Shown piece by piece: positions 15,893 to 24,541 of a stretch of 64,000 nt of DNA (within the stretch, counting starts at the first letter, position 1; every line of letters starts with the position of its first letter). The notes beneath the pieces are model-generated. The model was not told the origin of the DNA and searched no databases. It was given only the letters and a program-made list of their open reading frames with translations. The translations under genes and the position numbers were made by a program. The DNA lies in NCBI RefSeq assembly GCF_003075395.1, contig NZ_QDFV01000002.1, forward strand, positions 682,001 to 746,000, read 5' to 3'. The stretch is from Microbacterium sp. TPD7012. Its GTDB lineage: Bacteria; Actinomycetota; Actinomycetes; Actinomycetales; Microbacteriaceae.

Positions 15893-16908
15893 CCGGCGAC
15901 CGTGTCGAGCTGGTCGTAGGTGCAGGAGCGGGCATCGCGGTCGGGACGCCAGCGCTCGAACTGCACGGTGTGGCGGAAGCGCGCGCCCTCGAGCTGGTCG
16001 TAGCGCACCTCGAGCACGCGCTCCGGGCGCAACCGCACGAACGACACGTCCTTTGCGCCGCTGAACCGTGACCGCTCGCCCTCGCCGGTGACCGCGTCGC
16101 CGCTCTCGTCGCGTTCGACGAGGGGCGCGAGCTCCTCGACCAGTTCCTGCCGACGCGCATCGCTCCACGCGGCGACGCCGCCGACCTGCCGCAGGGTGCC
16201 GTCGTCGTCGTGGAGTCCCACGAGCAGCGAGCCGACGCCCGAACCGGACTTGTGGATCCGGTAGCCGAGCGCGACCACATCGGCCGTGCGCGCATGCTTG
16301 ATCTTGAAGAGGGTGCGCTTGCCGGGGGCGTAGGGCTGATCGAGCGGCTTGGCGACGACCCCGTCGAGGCCCGCGCCTTCGAACTCGGCGAGCCAGCGGA
16401 CGGCGGCGTCGCGGTCACGCGTGGTGCGTGTGATGTGCAGGGGATGCTCGACGGCATCCATCACGGTCTCGAGACGGGCGCGGCGGGTCTCGAAGGACTG
16501 GCCGAGCAGATCGTCGTCCCCGTACGCCAGCAGGTCGAACGCGATGAACATGGCGGGCGTCTCCGCCGCGAGCTTGGCGACGCGGGAGGCCGCGGGGTGG
16601 ATGCGCTGACTCAACGCCTCCCAGTCCAGGCGCTGGGCGCCCTGCGGTCCGGTGGCGACGACGATCTCGCCGTCGAGGAGGCACGGGCCGGGGAGGAGCG
16701 CCGGGATGGCCTCCACGAGCTCGGGGAAGTACCGGGTGAGCGGCTTCGCGCCGCGGGAGCCGATCTCGACCGTCTCGCCGTCCCACGCGATGAGGCCGCG
16801 GAAGCCGTCCCACTTCGGCTCGTACAGCAGTCCGCCGGGCGTCTTCGCCGGGTCGGGCACCGCCGGGACGGCCTTCGCGAGCATCGGGGAGGGGATGTCG
16901 TAGCGCAT
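15865..16908 (-). CDS. ATP-dependent DNA ligase (LigC/LigD ligase-domain type)
   Basis: 347 residues, about the size of LigC. The adenylation motif is EPKWDGFRG with nucleophile K32. Downstream are LLDGEIVV (motif III), MFIAFDLLAYG, LDGVVAKPLDQPYAPGKR (motif IV) and LFKIKHARTADVVALGYR (motif V), then an OB-fold domain (VGSLLVGLHDDDGTLRQVG). The ATG at 16908 gives the normal N-terminus MRYDIPSPMLAKA; the longer frame would overlap the upstream gene. It probably works with the stand-alone LigD-type polymerase nearby in break or gap repair. Confidence 0.92.
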   Translation of the reverse strand: MRYDIPSPMLAKAVPAVPDPAKTPGGLLYEPKWDGFRGLIAWDGETVEIGSRGAKPLTRYFPELVEAIPALLPGPCLLDGEIVVATGPQGAQRLDWEALSQRIHPAASRVAKLAAETPAMFIAFDLLAYGDDDLLGQSFETRRARLETVMDAVEHPLHITRTTRDRDAAVRWLAEFEGAGLDGVVAKPLDQPYAPGKRTLFKIKHARTADVVALGYRIHKSGSGVGSLLVGLHDDDGTLRQVGGVAAWSDARRQELVEELAPLVERDESGDAVTGEGERSRFSGAKDVSFVRLRPERVLEVRYDQLEGARFRHTVQFERWRPDRDARSCTYDQLDTVAGYDLADVLS

Positions 16909-16954
16909 GGTCCCATCCTGGCCGCGGGGGTCGTGCGGCGGAAGGGGGACCGGC

Positions 16955-18406
16955 TCAGGCGAACAGGTCGCCGAGGTCCGTCGGCGTCCCCGCATCGCGC
17001 AGGGCGGTGCGCGCCGCGTGCCAGCCGGCCATGCCGTTGACCGCGGGACCGGGAGGAGTCGATGCCGAGGCCAGGTAGACCCCGCGCATCGGCGTCCGCC
17101 ACGGCACAGGCGACAGCGTCGGCCGTCGCAGCGCCTGCCGGATGTCGAACACTCCGCCCGAGATGTCTCCGCCGATCTCCGCGGGATTGATCGCCTCGCG
17201 CGAAGATGCCGGCACGGCGTGATGCGCGAGGATCAGGTCGCGGAAACCGGGTGCGAAGCGCTCGACCTGCGCGGTGATCAGCTCGGTGGGGTCGAGATCC
17301 GATCCGTTCGGCACGTGGATGTACGCCCACAGCACTGCTCTGCCCTTCGGCGCGCGCGAGGGGTCGAGCACCGAGGGCTGCACGGCGAGCACATACGGGC
17401 GCTCGCTGACGCGTCCGGCCGCGACGGCGTTCTCGCTGGCCCAGATCTCCGCGCGCGTGCCGCCCAGGTGCACGGTCGGCGCCTGTCGGACGTCGGGGTT
17501 CGTCCACGGGATCGGGCCGTCGAGTGCGAAGTCCACCTTGGCCGCCGCCGCGCCGTAGCGGTAGGCCGAGATCGCCCTGGCGTAGGCGGCGGGCACATCG
17601 GCGTGGGTGAGGGCGAGGCGCGGCGAGGTGCTGAGCAGCAGCAGATCGCCCCGCGCGGGATCGCCCCAGTCGAGCCGCCGCAGGTCGGTGACAGGGACGC
17701 CTGACTCGATGGTCCCGCCGTAGGACTCGATGTCGGCGATCAGCGCGTCGGCGATCTGCTGCGCGCCGCCGCGCGGGTACGGCCAGCCGCCGGCGTGGCC
17801 GAACGCGGCGAGGAGCAGCCCGGCGGCGGCGCCCGGGAGCGTCGGCTGCGGAGAGTTCGCATGCGCGACGACTCCCGACATCAGGGCGGCGGCCGCATCG
17901 CCGAGGAATGCGCGTCCGGCCAAGGGCGTGCCCTGATCCAGCATCCTGATCGCATAGCGGGCGGCGGTGACCGGGTCGCGCGGAACGCGCAGCAGCTGAT
18001 TGCCGGTGAAGTCGACGAGACCCTCGATGCGCGTGCTCAACGGCCGCACACGGGCGAGCCATGCCTGCCCGTCGACGCCCAGCCCTGCGGCCGTGCGCTC
18101 GATGTCGTGCCAGGCGATCGCGGCGCGTCCGCCGTCGAGCGGGTGGGCGTAGGAGATCTCCGGATGGATCCACTCGATGCGCTCGGCGAGTCCGAATGCC
18201 CGGAAGAACGGCGACGAGACGGCCGCGGGATGCACGGCCGAGCACACGTCGTGCCGGAATCCCGGGAGCGTGGACTCCTGCGTCCGGATGCCTCCGCCGA
18301 CCGTGTCGGAGGCTTCGAGCACGTGCACGTCGTAGCCGGCGCGTCCGAGCGCGACGGCGGCCGCGAGTCCGTTGGGACCTGCGCCGATGATCGTCGCCCG
18401 TGCCAT
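16955..18406 (-). CDS. NAD(P)/FAD-dependent oxidoreductase, phytoene desaturase-like
   Basis: 483 residues. The N-terminal ARATIIGAGPNGLAAAVALG is the G-x-G-x-x-G dinucleotide fold, followed by VLEASDTVGGGIR with the Glu that binds the FAD ribose. The middle has a long substrate domain, and the C-terminus contains the second FAD-binding block VYLASASTPPGPAVNGMAGWHAA. This pattern fits the CrtI/amine-oxidase-like family; the actinobacterial subgroup is usually annotated only as NAD(P)/FAD-dependent oxidoreductase. No carotenoid genes are adjacent, so a carotenoid role is not supported. The ATG at 18406 is preferred over the GTG one codon upstream. Confidence 0.88.
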   Translation of the reverse strand: MARATIIGAGPNGLAAAVALGRAGYDVHVLEASDTVGGGIRTQESTLPGFRHDVCSAVHPAAVSSPFFRAFGLAERIEWIHPEISYAHPLDGGRAAIAWHDIERTAAGLGVDGQAWLARVRPLSTRIEGLVDFTGNQLLRVPRDPVTAARYAIRMLDQGTPLAGRAFLGDAAAALMSGVVAHANSPQPTLPGAAAGLLLAAFGHAGGWPYPRGGAQQIADALIADIESYGGTIESGVPVTDLRRLDWGDPARGDLLLLSTSPRLALTHADVPAAYARAISAYRYGAAAAKVDFALDGPIPWTNPDVRQAPTVHLGGTRAEIWASENAVAAGRVSERPYVLAVQPSVLDPSRAPKGRAVLWAYIHVPNGSDLDPTELITAQVERFAPGFRDLILAHHAVPASSREAINPAEIGGDISGGVFDIRQALRRPTLSPVPWRTPMRGVYLASASTPPGPAVNGMAGWHAARTALRDAGTPTDLGDLFA

Positions 18407-18477
18407 CACGCCAGTCTTGCACGGCAGCGGCAGAGAAGCGGTCGAAGCCGGCGCTCAGACGTGCGATCCTGGAGAGG

Positions 18478-18963
18478 ATGAAAGAAGTACAGGGGCCGAC
18501 CCCCGCAGGCACCTCCCGTCCATACCGTTCGCTCAACGAAGCGCTGCGCGCGCACCGCATCGACATCTCCAACTACGCGTTCATCACGGCCATCGTCGAG
18601 GCGATCGGCATCAGCTCGTACATCGACCGCGGTCGCTACATCGAGGCGATCCGTCGTGGTGAAGGGGCTTCCCTTCACATCGGACGCACCTACACGAACG
18701 GATTCACCGAAGACGAGCGCCTCGTGATCGGCGCGGCTCCGCTGCGCCTGCAGCCGAGCGAGGGGCGTGCGCCGTACTTCTACGTCAATCACCCGACCGA
18801 GTTCATGCCGATCGCGCAGCCCAAGCCGAAGCGCACGACGACGCCGCGCGTCTCGGCTCCTCGTGGCGAGCGTGCGCCCACGCCCGTGGCCGATCGCGAC
18901 TACGGCGTGTGCGACGTCTGCTTCATGGTCAAGACGCCGGCCGGCGCCTGCGGCTGCAGCTGA
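18478..18963 (+). CDS. Hypothetical protein with C-terminal Cys-rich motif
   Basis: 161 residues, not recognised. The N-terminal 95 residues look folded and mixed alpha/beta (RSLNEALRAHRIDISNYAFI, SSYIDRGRYIEAIRRGEGAS, GRTYTNGFTEDERLVIGAAP). A basic Pro-rich linker (QPKPKRTTTPRVSAPRGERA) leads to YGVCDVCFMVKTPAGACGCS, a C-x2-C-x9-C-x-C cluster likely to bind zinc. The ATG follows GGAGAGG at a short distance. It is divergent from the oxidoreductase gene, and a GNAT gene follows 14 bases downstream, so an operon is likely. Possibly a small nucleic-acid-binding protein, but that is a guess. Confidence 0.7.
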   Translation: MKEVQGPTPAGTSRPYRSLNEALRAHRIDISNYAFITAIVEAIGISSYIDRGRYIEAIRRGEGASLHIGRTYTNGFTEDERLVIGAAPLRLQPSEGRAPYFYVNHPTEFMPIAQPKPKRTTTPRVSAPRGERAPTPVADRDYGVCDVCFMVKTPAGACGCS

Positions 18964-18977
18964 CCCGGAGCCCGGGC

Positions 18978-19568
18978 ATGGCAGTGGATGCCTCCGCTCC
19001 CGTGATCCGTCCGGCGGATCTCTCCGGACCGGATGCCGTCGTCGTGTCCGCCGCCGTCGGCGCCTACCTCCGACAGACCGAGGCGGAGAAGCGCCGAGAG
19101 GGACTCGCGCCGCGGCACGACGGCGGCGATGCGCTCCCTGAGCGATATCGCGCCGAGTTCGACGACCCTGCCGCCGCGTACGCCGGCTTCCCCGTGCTCC
19201 TCGCCGACGTCGACCAGGTGACGATGGGGGTCGTCGTCCTGGCGCGGCTCGACGGCGCGGCCGAGATCAAGCGTCTCTGGGCGGCGCCCGCCGCTCGTGG
19301 CCGCGGCATCGGCTCCGCTCTTCTCGACGCCGCTGTCGCCGCAGCCGAAGGCCCCGTGCGCCTGTCGGTCTGGGACTGGCGTGCCGCAGCCGTGCGCCTC
19401 TACGAATCCCGCGGATTCGTGCGGGTTCCGAGCTGGGACGGGCGGGACCGGCTCATCTGCATGATGCGTCAGGATCGCTGGCGGCCGGCAGCGGATCAGG
19501 CGAACGCGCTCATCCCGGTGATGTCGCGGCCGAGCAGCAGCGCCTGCACGCTCTCGGTGCCCTCGTAG
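18978..19568 (+). CDS. GNAT family N-acetyltransferase
   Basis: 196 residues. The acetyl-CoA motif A is IKRLWAAPAARGRGIGSALLDAAV (R/Q-x-x-G-x-G/A, here RGRGIG), followed by RLSVWDWRAAAVRLYESRGFVRV (motif B). The substrate is unknown. The last 24 codons (19497-19568) overlap the end of the convergent acyl-CoA dehydrogenase gene; the tail after RWRPAADQ has no family character and probably results from loss of an earlier stop. The ATG at 18978 lies 14 bases after the previous stop. Confidence 0.85.
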   Translation: MAVDASAPVIRPADLSGPDAVVVSAAVGAYLRQTEAEKRREGLAPRHDGGDALPERYRAEFDDPAAAYAGFPVLLADVDQVTMGVVVLARLDGAAEIKRLWAAPAARGRGIGSALLDAAVAAAEGPVRLSVWDWRAAAVRLYESRGFVRVPSWDGRDRLICMMRQDRWRPAADQANALIPVMSRPSSSACTLSVPS

Positions 19569-20728
19569 GTGTGGATGGCCTCGATGTCGGCCATGTGCTG
19601 CATCACGCCGTTCTCCAGCAGGATGCCGTTGCCGCCCAACAGATCGCGCGCGGTCGACGCCACCCGGCGCGCCGCGCGCGTGTTGTGGAACTTCGCGAGC
19701 GAGGCCTGCGTCGGTCGCAGATCTCCGGCGTTCTCGAGGTCGGCCATGCGACGGCAGTACAGCTGCATGGCCGTGAGGTCCTCGAGCATGTGCGTCAGGC
19801 GCTCCTGCACCATCTGGAACTTCGCGAGGGGCTTGCCGAACTGCACGCGCTCCTTGGCGTAGGCCAGCGACGCCTCGTAGCAGGCGGTGGCGTGGCCGAG
19901 CGCCGACCACGCGACGCCGGAGCGCGTCGCGTACAGCACGGTCGATGCGTCCTTGAAGCTCGCAGCGCCGGGAAGCACCGCGTCGAGGGGGACGCGCACG
20001 TCGTCGAGCCGGATGTGCGCCTGGTGGATCGCCCGCAGCGACGCCTTGCCGCGGATGACGGTGCCGGTGTATCCGGGGGTGTCCTGCTCGACGAGGAAGC
20101 AGCGCACGGCGCCGTGCTCGGCGGCCGTCTCATCGTCGACGCGGGCCCACACGAAAGTGATCCCGCCGGAGGCGCCGTTGCCGATCCACTTCTTCGCGCC
20201 GCGGATGATCCAGCTGTCGCCGTCGCGCCGGGCGACCGTCTCCAGCGAGACGGAGTCGGATCCGTGGTCGGGCTCGGTGAGCGCGAAGGATCCGAGGACC
20301 GAGCCGTCCGCGAGGGCCGTCAGCCACTTCTCCTGCTGGGCCGGGGAGCCGAAGAGCGCCAGAGTGCGCAGCGCGAGGCCGCCCTGCACGGCGAGGATCG
20401 TGCCCAGTGAGCCGTCGCCGCGGGAGATCTCCATGTTGACGAGACCTGCGGCCAGCGGGGAGAGGTGCGTCAGCGATGGGTGGTCGATGCCGTCGACGAC
20501 GAGGTCCATCTCGCCCATGCGACGGGCGGCGTCGAGCGGGTACTCCGCGCGGTCCCAGGCATCCGCCATCTGCGGAGCGACCTCGTCGACGTAGGCCTTC
20601 GCGCGGTCCCACGCCTCGCGGTCGGCGGCGGGGATGTCGGCGAAGACGGCGTAGTAGTCGCTGTCCTGGCGGCCGGTGATGTCATACGACGAGACACGCT
20701 CGCCGGGGAGGGGGGCTTCGATGCTCAT
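19496..20728 (-). CDS. Acyl-CoA dehydrogenase (glutaryl-CoA dehydrogenase-like)
   Basis: 410 residues. The flavoprotein fold is clear: GSFALTEPDHGSDSVSLETVA (acyl-CoA/FAD contact), WIIRGAKKWIGNGASGGITFVWAR, then the C-terminal helical domain with YAKERVQFGKPLAKFQMVQERL and LLGGNGILLENGVMQHMADIEAIHTYEGTES, where the E of YEGT is the catalytic base of this subfamily. It oxidises an acyl-CoA to the enoyl-CoA; glutaryl-CoA dehydrogenases share the GNGI and YEGT blocks, but the substrate is not certain. The ATG at 20728 has AAGGAGTACCC upstream. A palindrome at 20750 and a TetR gene immediately upstream suggest local control. Confidence 0.9.
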   Translation of the reverse strand: MSIEAPLPGERVSSYDITGRQDSDYYAVFADIPAADREAWDRAKAYVDEVAPQMADAWDRAEYPLDAARRMGEMDLVVDGIDHPSLTHLSPLAAGLVNMEISRGDGSLGTILAVQGGLALRTLALFGSPAQQEKWLTALADGSVLGSFALTEPDHGSDSVSLETVARRDGDSWIIRGAKKWIGNGASGGITFVWARVDDETAAEHGAVRCFLVEQDTPGYTGTVIRGKASLRAIHQAHIRLDDVRVPLDAVLPGAASFKDASTVLYATRSGVAWSALGHATACYEASLAYAKERVQFGKPLAKFQMVQERLTHMLEDLTAMQLYCRRMADLENAGDLRPTQASLAKFHNTRAARRVASTARDLLGGNGILLENGVMQHMADIEAIHTYEGTESVQALLLGRDITGMSAFA

Positions 20729-20749
20729 GGGTACTCCTTCGTGGCACCA

Positions 20750-20770
20750 AGTATCGTACTCTTCGATACT
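20750..20770. promoter_or_regulatory. Probable TetR operator upstream of the acyl-CoA dehydrogenase gene
   Basis: AGTATCG, seven bases, CGATACT: a perfect 7-bp-arm inverted repeat, 22 bases upstream of the acyl-CoA dehydrogenase ATG and 22 bases past the TetR stop. Likely bound by that TetR protein. Confidence 0.55.
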
Positions 20771-20791
20771 CGGTCCCACGACCCGCGAACA

Positions 20792-21454
20792 TCAGTCCAA
20801 TTCGGACCGCAGTCTCCTGGTCACCTCGGCGATCGGCATCGAGCGCGGGAACACCGCGACGACGACATCGTCGGGAGCTCCGGCCGTGGCATCCACTCCC
20901 ACGCCGTAGCGGCGGCGCACGTCGGCGAGTGCCGTCTGCAGCGTCGCCAGCGGCACCTTCTTCTTGCCGCGGAGCAGCTGGCGGAGGACGTGGTTGTGCA
21001 CGGCCGTCACGAGCGCGGCGAAGCCGACGGCGTCCAGGGGATCGACGCCGGGGAGGGCGCCGCGCAGGTAGTCGTCGAACAGTCGCTCGTAGCGGAAGAC
21101 CGTGATGATCTCGCGCTCGCGAAGCACCGGGACCTGCCGCACGATCTGGTAGCGGCGTCGTGCGAGCTCCGGATCGTGCGCGAAGTGGGCGAAGACGGAT
21201 TCGGATGCCGCGCACACGGCGCCCCAGGGGTCGTCATGTCCTTCCGCGAGGAACTCCCTGAGCCGTTCCAGGAGCACCTCGTGGTCGGCGAAGACCACGT
21301 CCTCCTTGCCGCCGAACTGCCGGAAGAAGGTGGATCGCGAGACTCCGGCCGCCTTGGCGATCTGCTCGACGGAGGTCTGGTCGAACCCCTGATCCTGGAA
21401 GAGCTCGAGGGCTGCGGCGACGACGGCGGCGCGCGGTTCGGGGAAGTCTCGCAT
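20792..21454 (-). CDS. TetR/AcrR family transcriptional regulator
   Basis: 220 residues. The N-terminal DNA-binding domain is unmistakable: AVVAAALELFQDQGFDQTSVEQIAKAAGVSRSTFFRQFGGKEDVVF, with the helix-turn-helix SVEQIAKAAGVSRSTFFRQF at about residues 28-47. The C-terminal ligand domain has no assignable ligand. It is transcribed in the same direction as the acyl-CoA dehydrogenase gene, 63 bases upstream, with an inverted repeat in the gap. A role as its repressor, perhaps responding to an acyl-CoA, is inferred from position only. Confidence 0.9.
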   Translation of the reverse strand: MRDFPEPRAAVVAAALELFQDQGFDQTSVEQIAKAAGVSRSTFFRQFGGKEDVVFADHEVLLERLREFLAEGHDDPWGAVCAASESVFAHFAHDPELARRRYQIVRQVPVLREREIITVFRYERLFDDYLRGALPGVDPLDAVGFAALVTAVHNHVLRQLLRGKKKVPLATLQTALADVRRRYGVGVDATAGAPDDVVVAVFPRSMPIAEVTRRLRSELD

Positions 21455-21577
21455 AGCGAAAGCCTAGATCGTCCGCGCGATAGCGCAATCGGGGGTGCAA
21501 TCCGCGGGAACCGACCGGTATACGGGCAGGGTGCGCCGCGGGAGCTCTCGGGCGGAGGTAGTAGGCTGGGGGACTGG

Positions 21578-21597
21578 TCGATGTCTCGACATCGAGA
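21578..21597. promoter_or_regulatory. Nested palindromes in the sucCD promoter region
   Basis: Two overlapping perfect palindromes: TCGATGTC-TC-GACATCGA (21578-21595) and TCTCGA-CA-TCGAGA (21584-21597). They lie just after a TAGGCT -10-like box (21561-21566) and about 40 bases before the sucC start, so a bound protein would repress. The 14-bp inner palindrome recurs, 11 of 14 bases identical, upstream of the isocitrate dehydrogenase gene at 48939. Confidence 0.55.
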
Positions 21598-21632
21598 GAA
21601 TTACCAGACAGCAGCCCAGTGAAGGAACCACA

Positions 21633-22799
21633 GTGGATCTGTACGAGTACCAGGCACGAGACGTTTTCGAGAAGTACGGAGTGCCGGTCCTCGCCGGCAT
21701 CGTCGCGGACACTCCTGAAGAGGTGAGGGCGGCAGCCGAGAAGATCGGCGGCGTGGTCGTCGTCAAGGCTCAGGTGAAGACCGGCGGCCGTGGAAAGGCG
21801 GGCGGCGTCAAGGTCGCCAAGACCCCCGACGAGGCCTACGAGGCAGCGAAGGCCATCCTCGGCCTCGACATCAAGGGCCACGTCGTCAAGCGCGTCATGG
21901 TCGCCCAGGGTGCACGCATCGCCGAGGAGTTCTACTTCTCCGTGCTGCTCGACCGGGCCAACCGCTCCTACCTGAGCCTCTGCTCGGTCGAGGGCGGCAT
22001 GGAGATCGAGGAACTCGCCGTCGAGCGTCCCGAGGCGCTCGCGCGCGTCGAGGTCAACCCGCTCACCGGCATCGACAAGGAGAAGGCGGTCGAGATCGCT
22101 CGCGCGGCGAACTTCCCCGAAGACCTCGTCGAGAAGGTCTCCGACGTCTTCGTGAAGCTCTTCGACGTCTACAAGGGTGAGGACGCGACGCTCGTCGAGG
22201 TCAACCCGCTGGTCCGCACCGAAGAGGGCGACATCATCGCGCTCGACGGCAAGGTCACGCTCGACGACAACGCCTCCGAGATCCGTCACCCCGAGCACGA
22301 GGCGCTCGAGGACAAGGACGCCGCCGACCCGCTCGAGGCCAAGGCCAAAGCGTCCGGTCTCAACTACGTGAAGCTCGACGGCGAGGTCGGCATCATCGGC
22401 AACGGCGCAGGACTCGTCATGTCGACGCTCGACGTGGTCGCCTACGCCGGTGAGAACCACAACGGCGTGAAGCCCGCCAACTTCCTCGACATCGGCGGCG
22501 GCGCCTCGGCTGAGGTCATGGCCGCAGGCCTCGACGTCATCCTCGGCGACCCGCAGGTCAAGAGCGTGTTCGTCAACGTCTTCGGTGGCATCACGGCGTG
22601 CGACGCCGTCGCCAACGGCATCAAGGGTGCCCTCGAGACGCTGGGTGCCACGGCATCCAAGCCGCTCGTCGTGCGTCTCGACGGCAACCGCGTCGACGAG
22701 GGTCGCGCGATCCTCGCCGAGTACGCGCACCCGCTCGTCACCCTGGCCGCCACCATGGACGAGGGCGCCGACAAGGCCGCCGAGCTCGCCAACGCCTGA
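21633..22799 (+). CDS. sucC: Succinate-CoA ligase (ADP-forming) subunit beta
   Basis: 388 residues, the exact family length. With SucD it converts succinyl-CoA to succinate in the TCA cycle with substrate-level phosphorylation. The N-terminal [21 protein letters not shown] and [20 protein letters not shown] form the ATP-grasp domain, [21 protein letters not shown] holds the metal-binding N/D residues, and [18 protein letters not shown] and [18 protein letters not shown] form the flavodoxin-like C-terminal domain. The GTG at 21633 gives the canonical DLYEYQ start and has GAAGGAACC upstream. sucD follows after 18 bases. Confidence 0.97.
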   Translation: MDLYEYQARDVFEKYGVPVLAGIVADTPEEVRAAAEKIGGVVVVKAQVKTGGRGKAGGVKVAKTPDEAYEAAKAILGLDIKGHVVKRVMVAQGARIAEEFYFSVLLDRANRSYLSLCSVEGGMEIEELAVERPEALARVEVNPLTGIDKEKAVEIARAANFPEDLVEKVSDVFVKLFDVYKGEDATLVEVNPLVRTEEGDIIALDGKVTLDDNASEIRHPEHEALEDKDAADPLEAKAKASGLNYVKLDGEVGIIGNGAGLVMSTLDVVAYAGENHNGVKPANFLDIGGGASAEVMAAGLDVILGDPQVKSVFVNVFGGITACDAVANGIKGALETLGATASKPLVVRLDGNRVDEGRAILAEYAHPLVTLAATMDEGADKAAELANA

Positions 22800-23720
<921 letters not shown>

Positions 23721-23740
23721 CCTGAGCTACGCTTGATCTG

Positions 23741-23773
23741 AAGGCCCCGGACTCCACTCTGGGGCCTTCTTTC
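23741..23773 (+). terminator. Rho-independent terminator of sucCD
   Basis: AAGGCCCC, 12-base loop, GGGGCCTT, then CTTTC. The stem is perfect and followed by a partly T-rich tail. Confidence 0.85.
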
Positions 23774-23790
23774 ATGCCCGGGGCGCTTCA

Positions 23791-23867
23791 ACTTCTGCGG
23801 CCATTCGTGACTTCTGCGGCCATCCGCCGCCCTGGAGGCCGCAGAAGTTCGAGTCGGCCGCAGAAGT
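23791..23867. repeat. 77-bp mirror-symmetric repeat element, copy 1
   Basis: Four copies of a 12-base unit. ACTTCTGCGGCC is at 23791 and 23810 in forward orientation; its complement GGCCGCAGAAGT is at 23837 and 23856. Unit offsets are 0, 19, 46 and 65, with a 15-base centre. Transcribed, it could fold into a long double stem. It lies between the sucCD terminator and the convergent TetR gene. The same architecture recurs at 39081. No transposase-like ORF is inside. Confidence 0.8.
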
Positions 23868-23884
23868 GGGGCCCTGGGCCGCGG

Positions 23885-24466
23885 TCAGGACGTCTGCGGA
23901 ACCACAGCGTCCAGCAGCTGGTCGAGCGCGTCGTGCGCCTGGGCGCGAGCCGCGGCATCCGCCGGCCGCTCCGACAACCAGAGCGCGAGCTCGTTCATGG
24001 CTCCCGAGAGTGCCGCCGTCAGTGCATCTCGCAGCGCCGGCGCGATCCCGGCGTCGGCGAGACCCTCGTGCAACGTCACGGCAGGGCCTTCGGCATCGAA
24101 CCGTCGCCAGTCCTCCCAGCTCAGCACAGCCGGCCCGTCGACGAGCAGGACGCGCGCGGCCGCGCCGCGCGTGATCGCGTCGAGGAACGCGTGGCTGCCG
24201 TCGCGGAGCGCCGCATCCGGGGCGCTGTCCGCCGTGGCCGACATGATCGCGTCGGCGACGAGCCCCTGCTGCGCGGAGGCCACCGCCGCGAAGAGGAGCG
24301 GCTTCGACGTGTAGTGGTGGTACACGGCGCCGCGCGTGACCTGCGCTGCGCGAGCGATCTCGTCGACGGATGCTGCGGCGTAGCCGTGCTCGGCGAAGTG
24401 GGCGCCGGCGACATCGAGGATCCGGCGGGCGGTCGCGGCGGCGTCGGCGGCGGAGGCTCGAGGCAT
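23885..24466 (-). CDS. TetR/AcrR family transcriptional regulator
   Basis: 193 residues. The helix-turn-helix domain is [53 protein letters not shown] (about residues 10-62), with [20 protein letters not shown] as the DNA-reading unit. The C-terminal domain resembles TetR_C subgroups of unknown ligand. It is divergent from the VOC gene, with an inverted repeat in the shared 75-base spacer, so it probably represses both genes. Confidence 0.9.
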   Translation of the reverse strand: MPRASAADAAATARRILDVAGAHFAEHGYAAASVDEIARAAQVTRGAVYHHYTSKPLLFAAVASAQQGLVADAIMSATADSAPDAALRDGSHAFLDAITRGAAARVLLVDGPAVLSWEDWRRFDAEGPAVTLHEGLADAGIAPALRDALTAALSGAMNELALWLSERPADAAARAQAHDALDQLLDAVVPQTS

Positions 24467-24487
24467 GGGGTTCCCTTACGTGCGGTG

Positions 24488-24518
24488 TGTATGTATTCTA
24501 GACCCGAAGATACAAACA
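24488..24518. promoter_or_regulatory. Probable TetR operator in the divergent TetR/VOC spacer
   Basis: TGTATGTAT (24488-24496) and ATACAAACA (24510-24518) form an inverted repeat matching at 8 of 9 positions around a 13-base spacer. The region is AT-rich compared with its surroundings. It would cover the promoters of both divergent genes. Confidence 0.55.
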
Positions 24519-24541
24519 CAGAGTATGTAAAGGGGATCCGC

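Noticed and set aside
16955..18406. Assignment of the oxidoreductase as a carotenoid desaturase (crtI)
   Set aside because: Only the general FAD fold is shared and no carotenoid genes are adjacent.
23791..23867. Possible insertion-sequence ends
   Set aside because: The inverted units are only 77 bp apart overall with no transposase and no target duplication seen.
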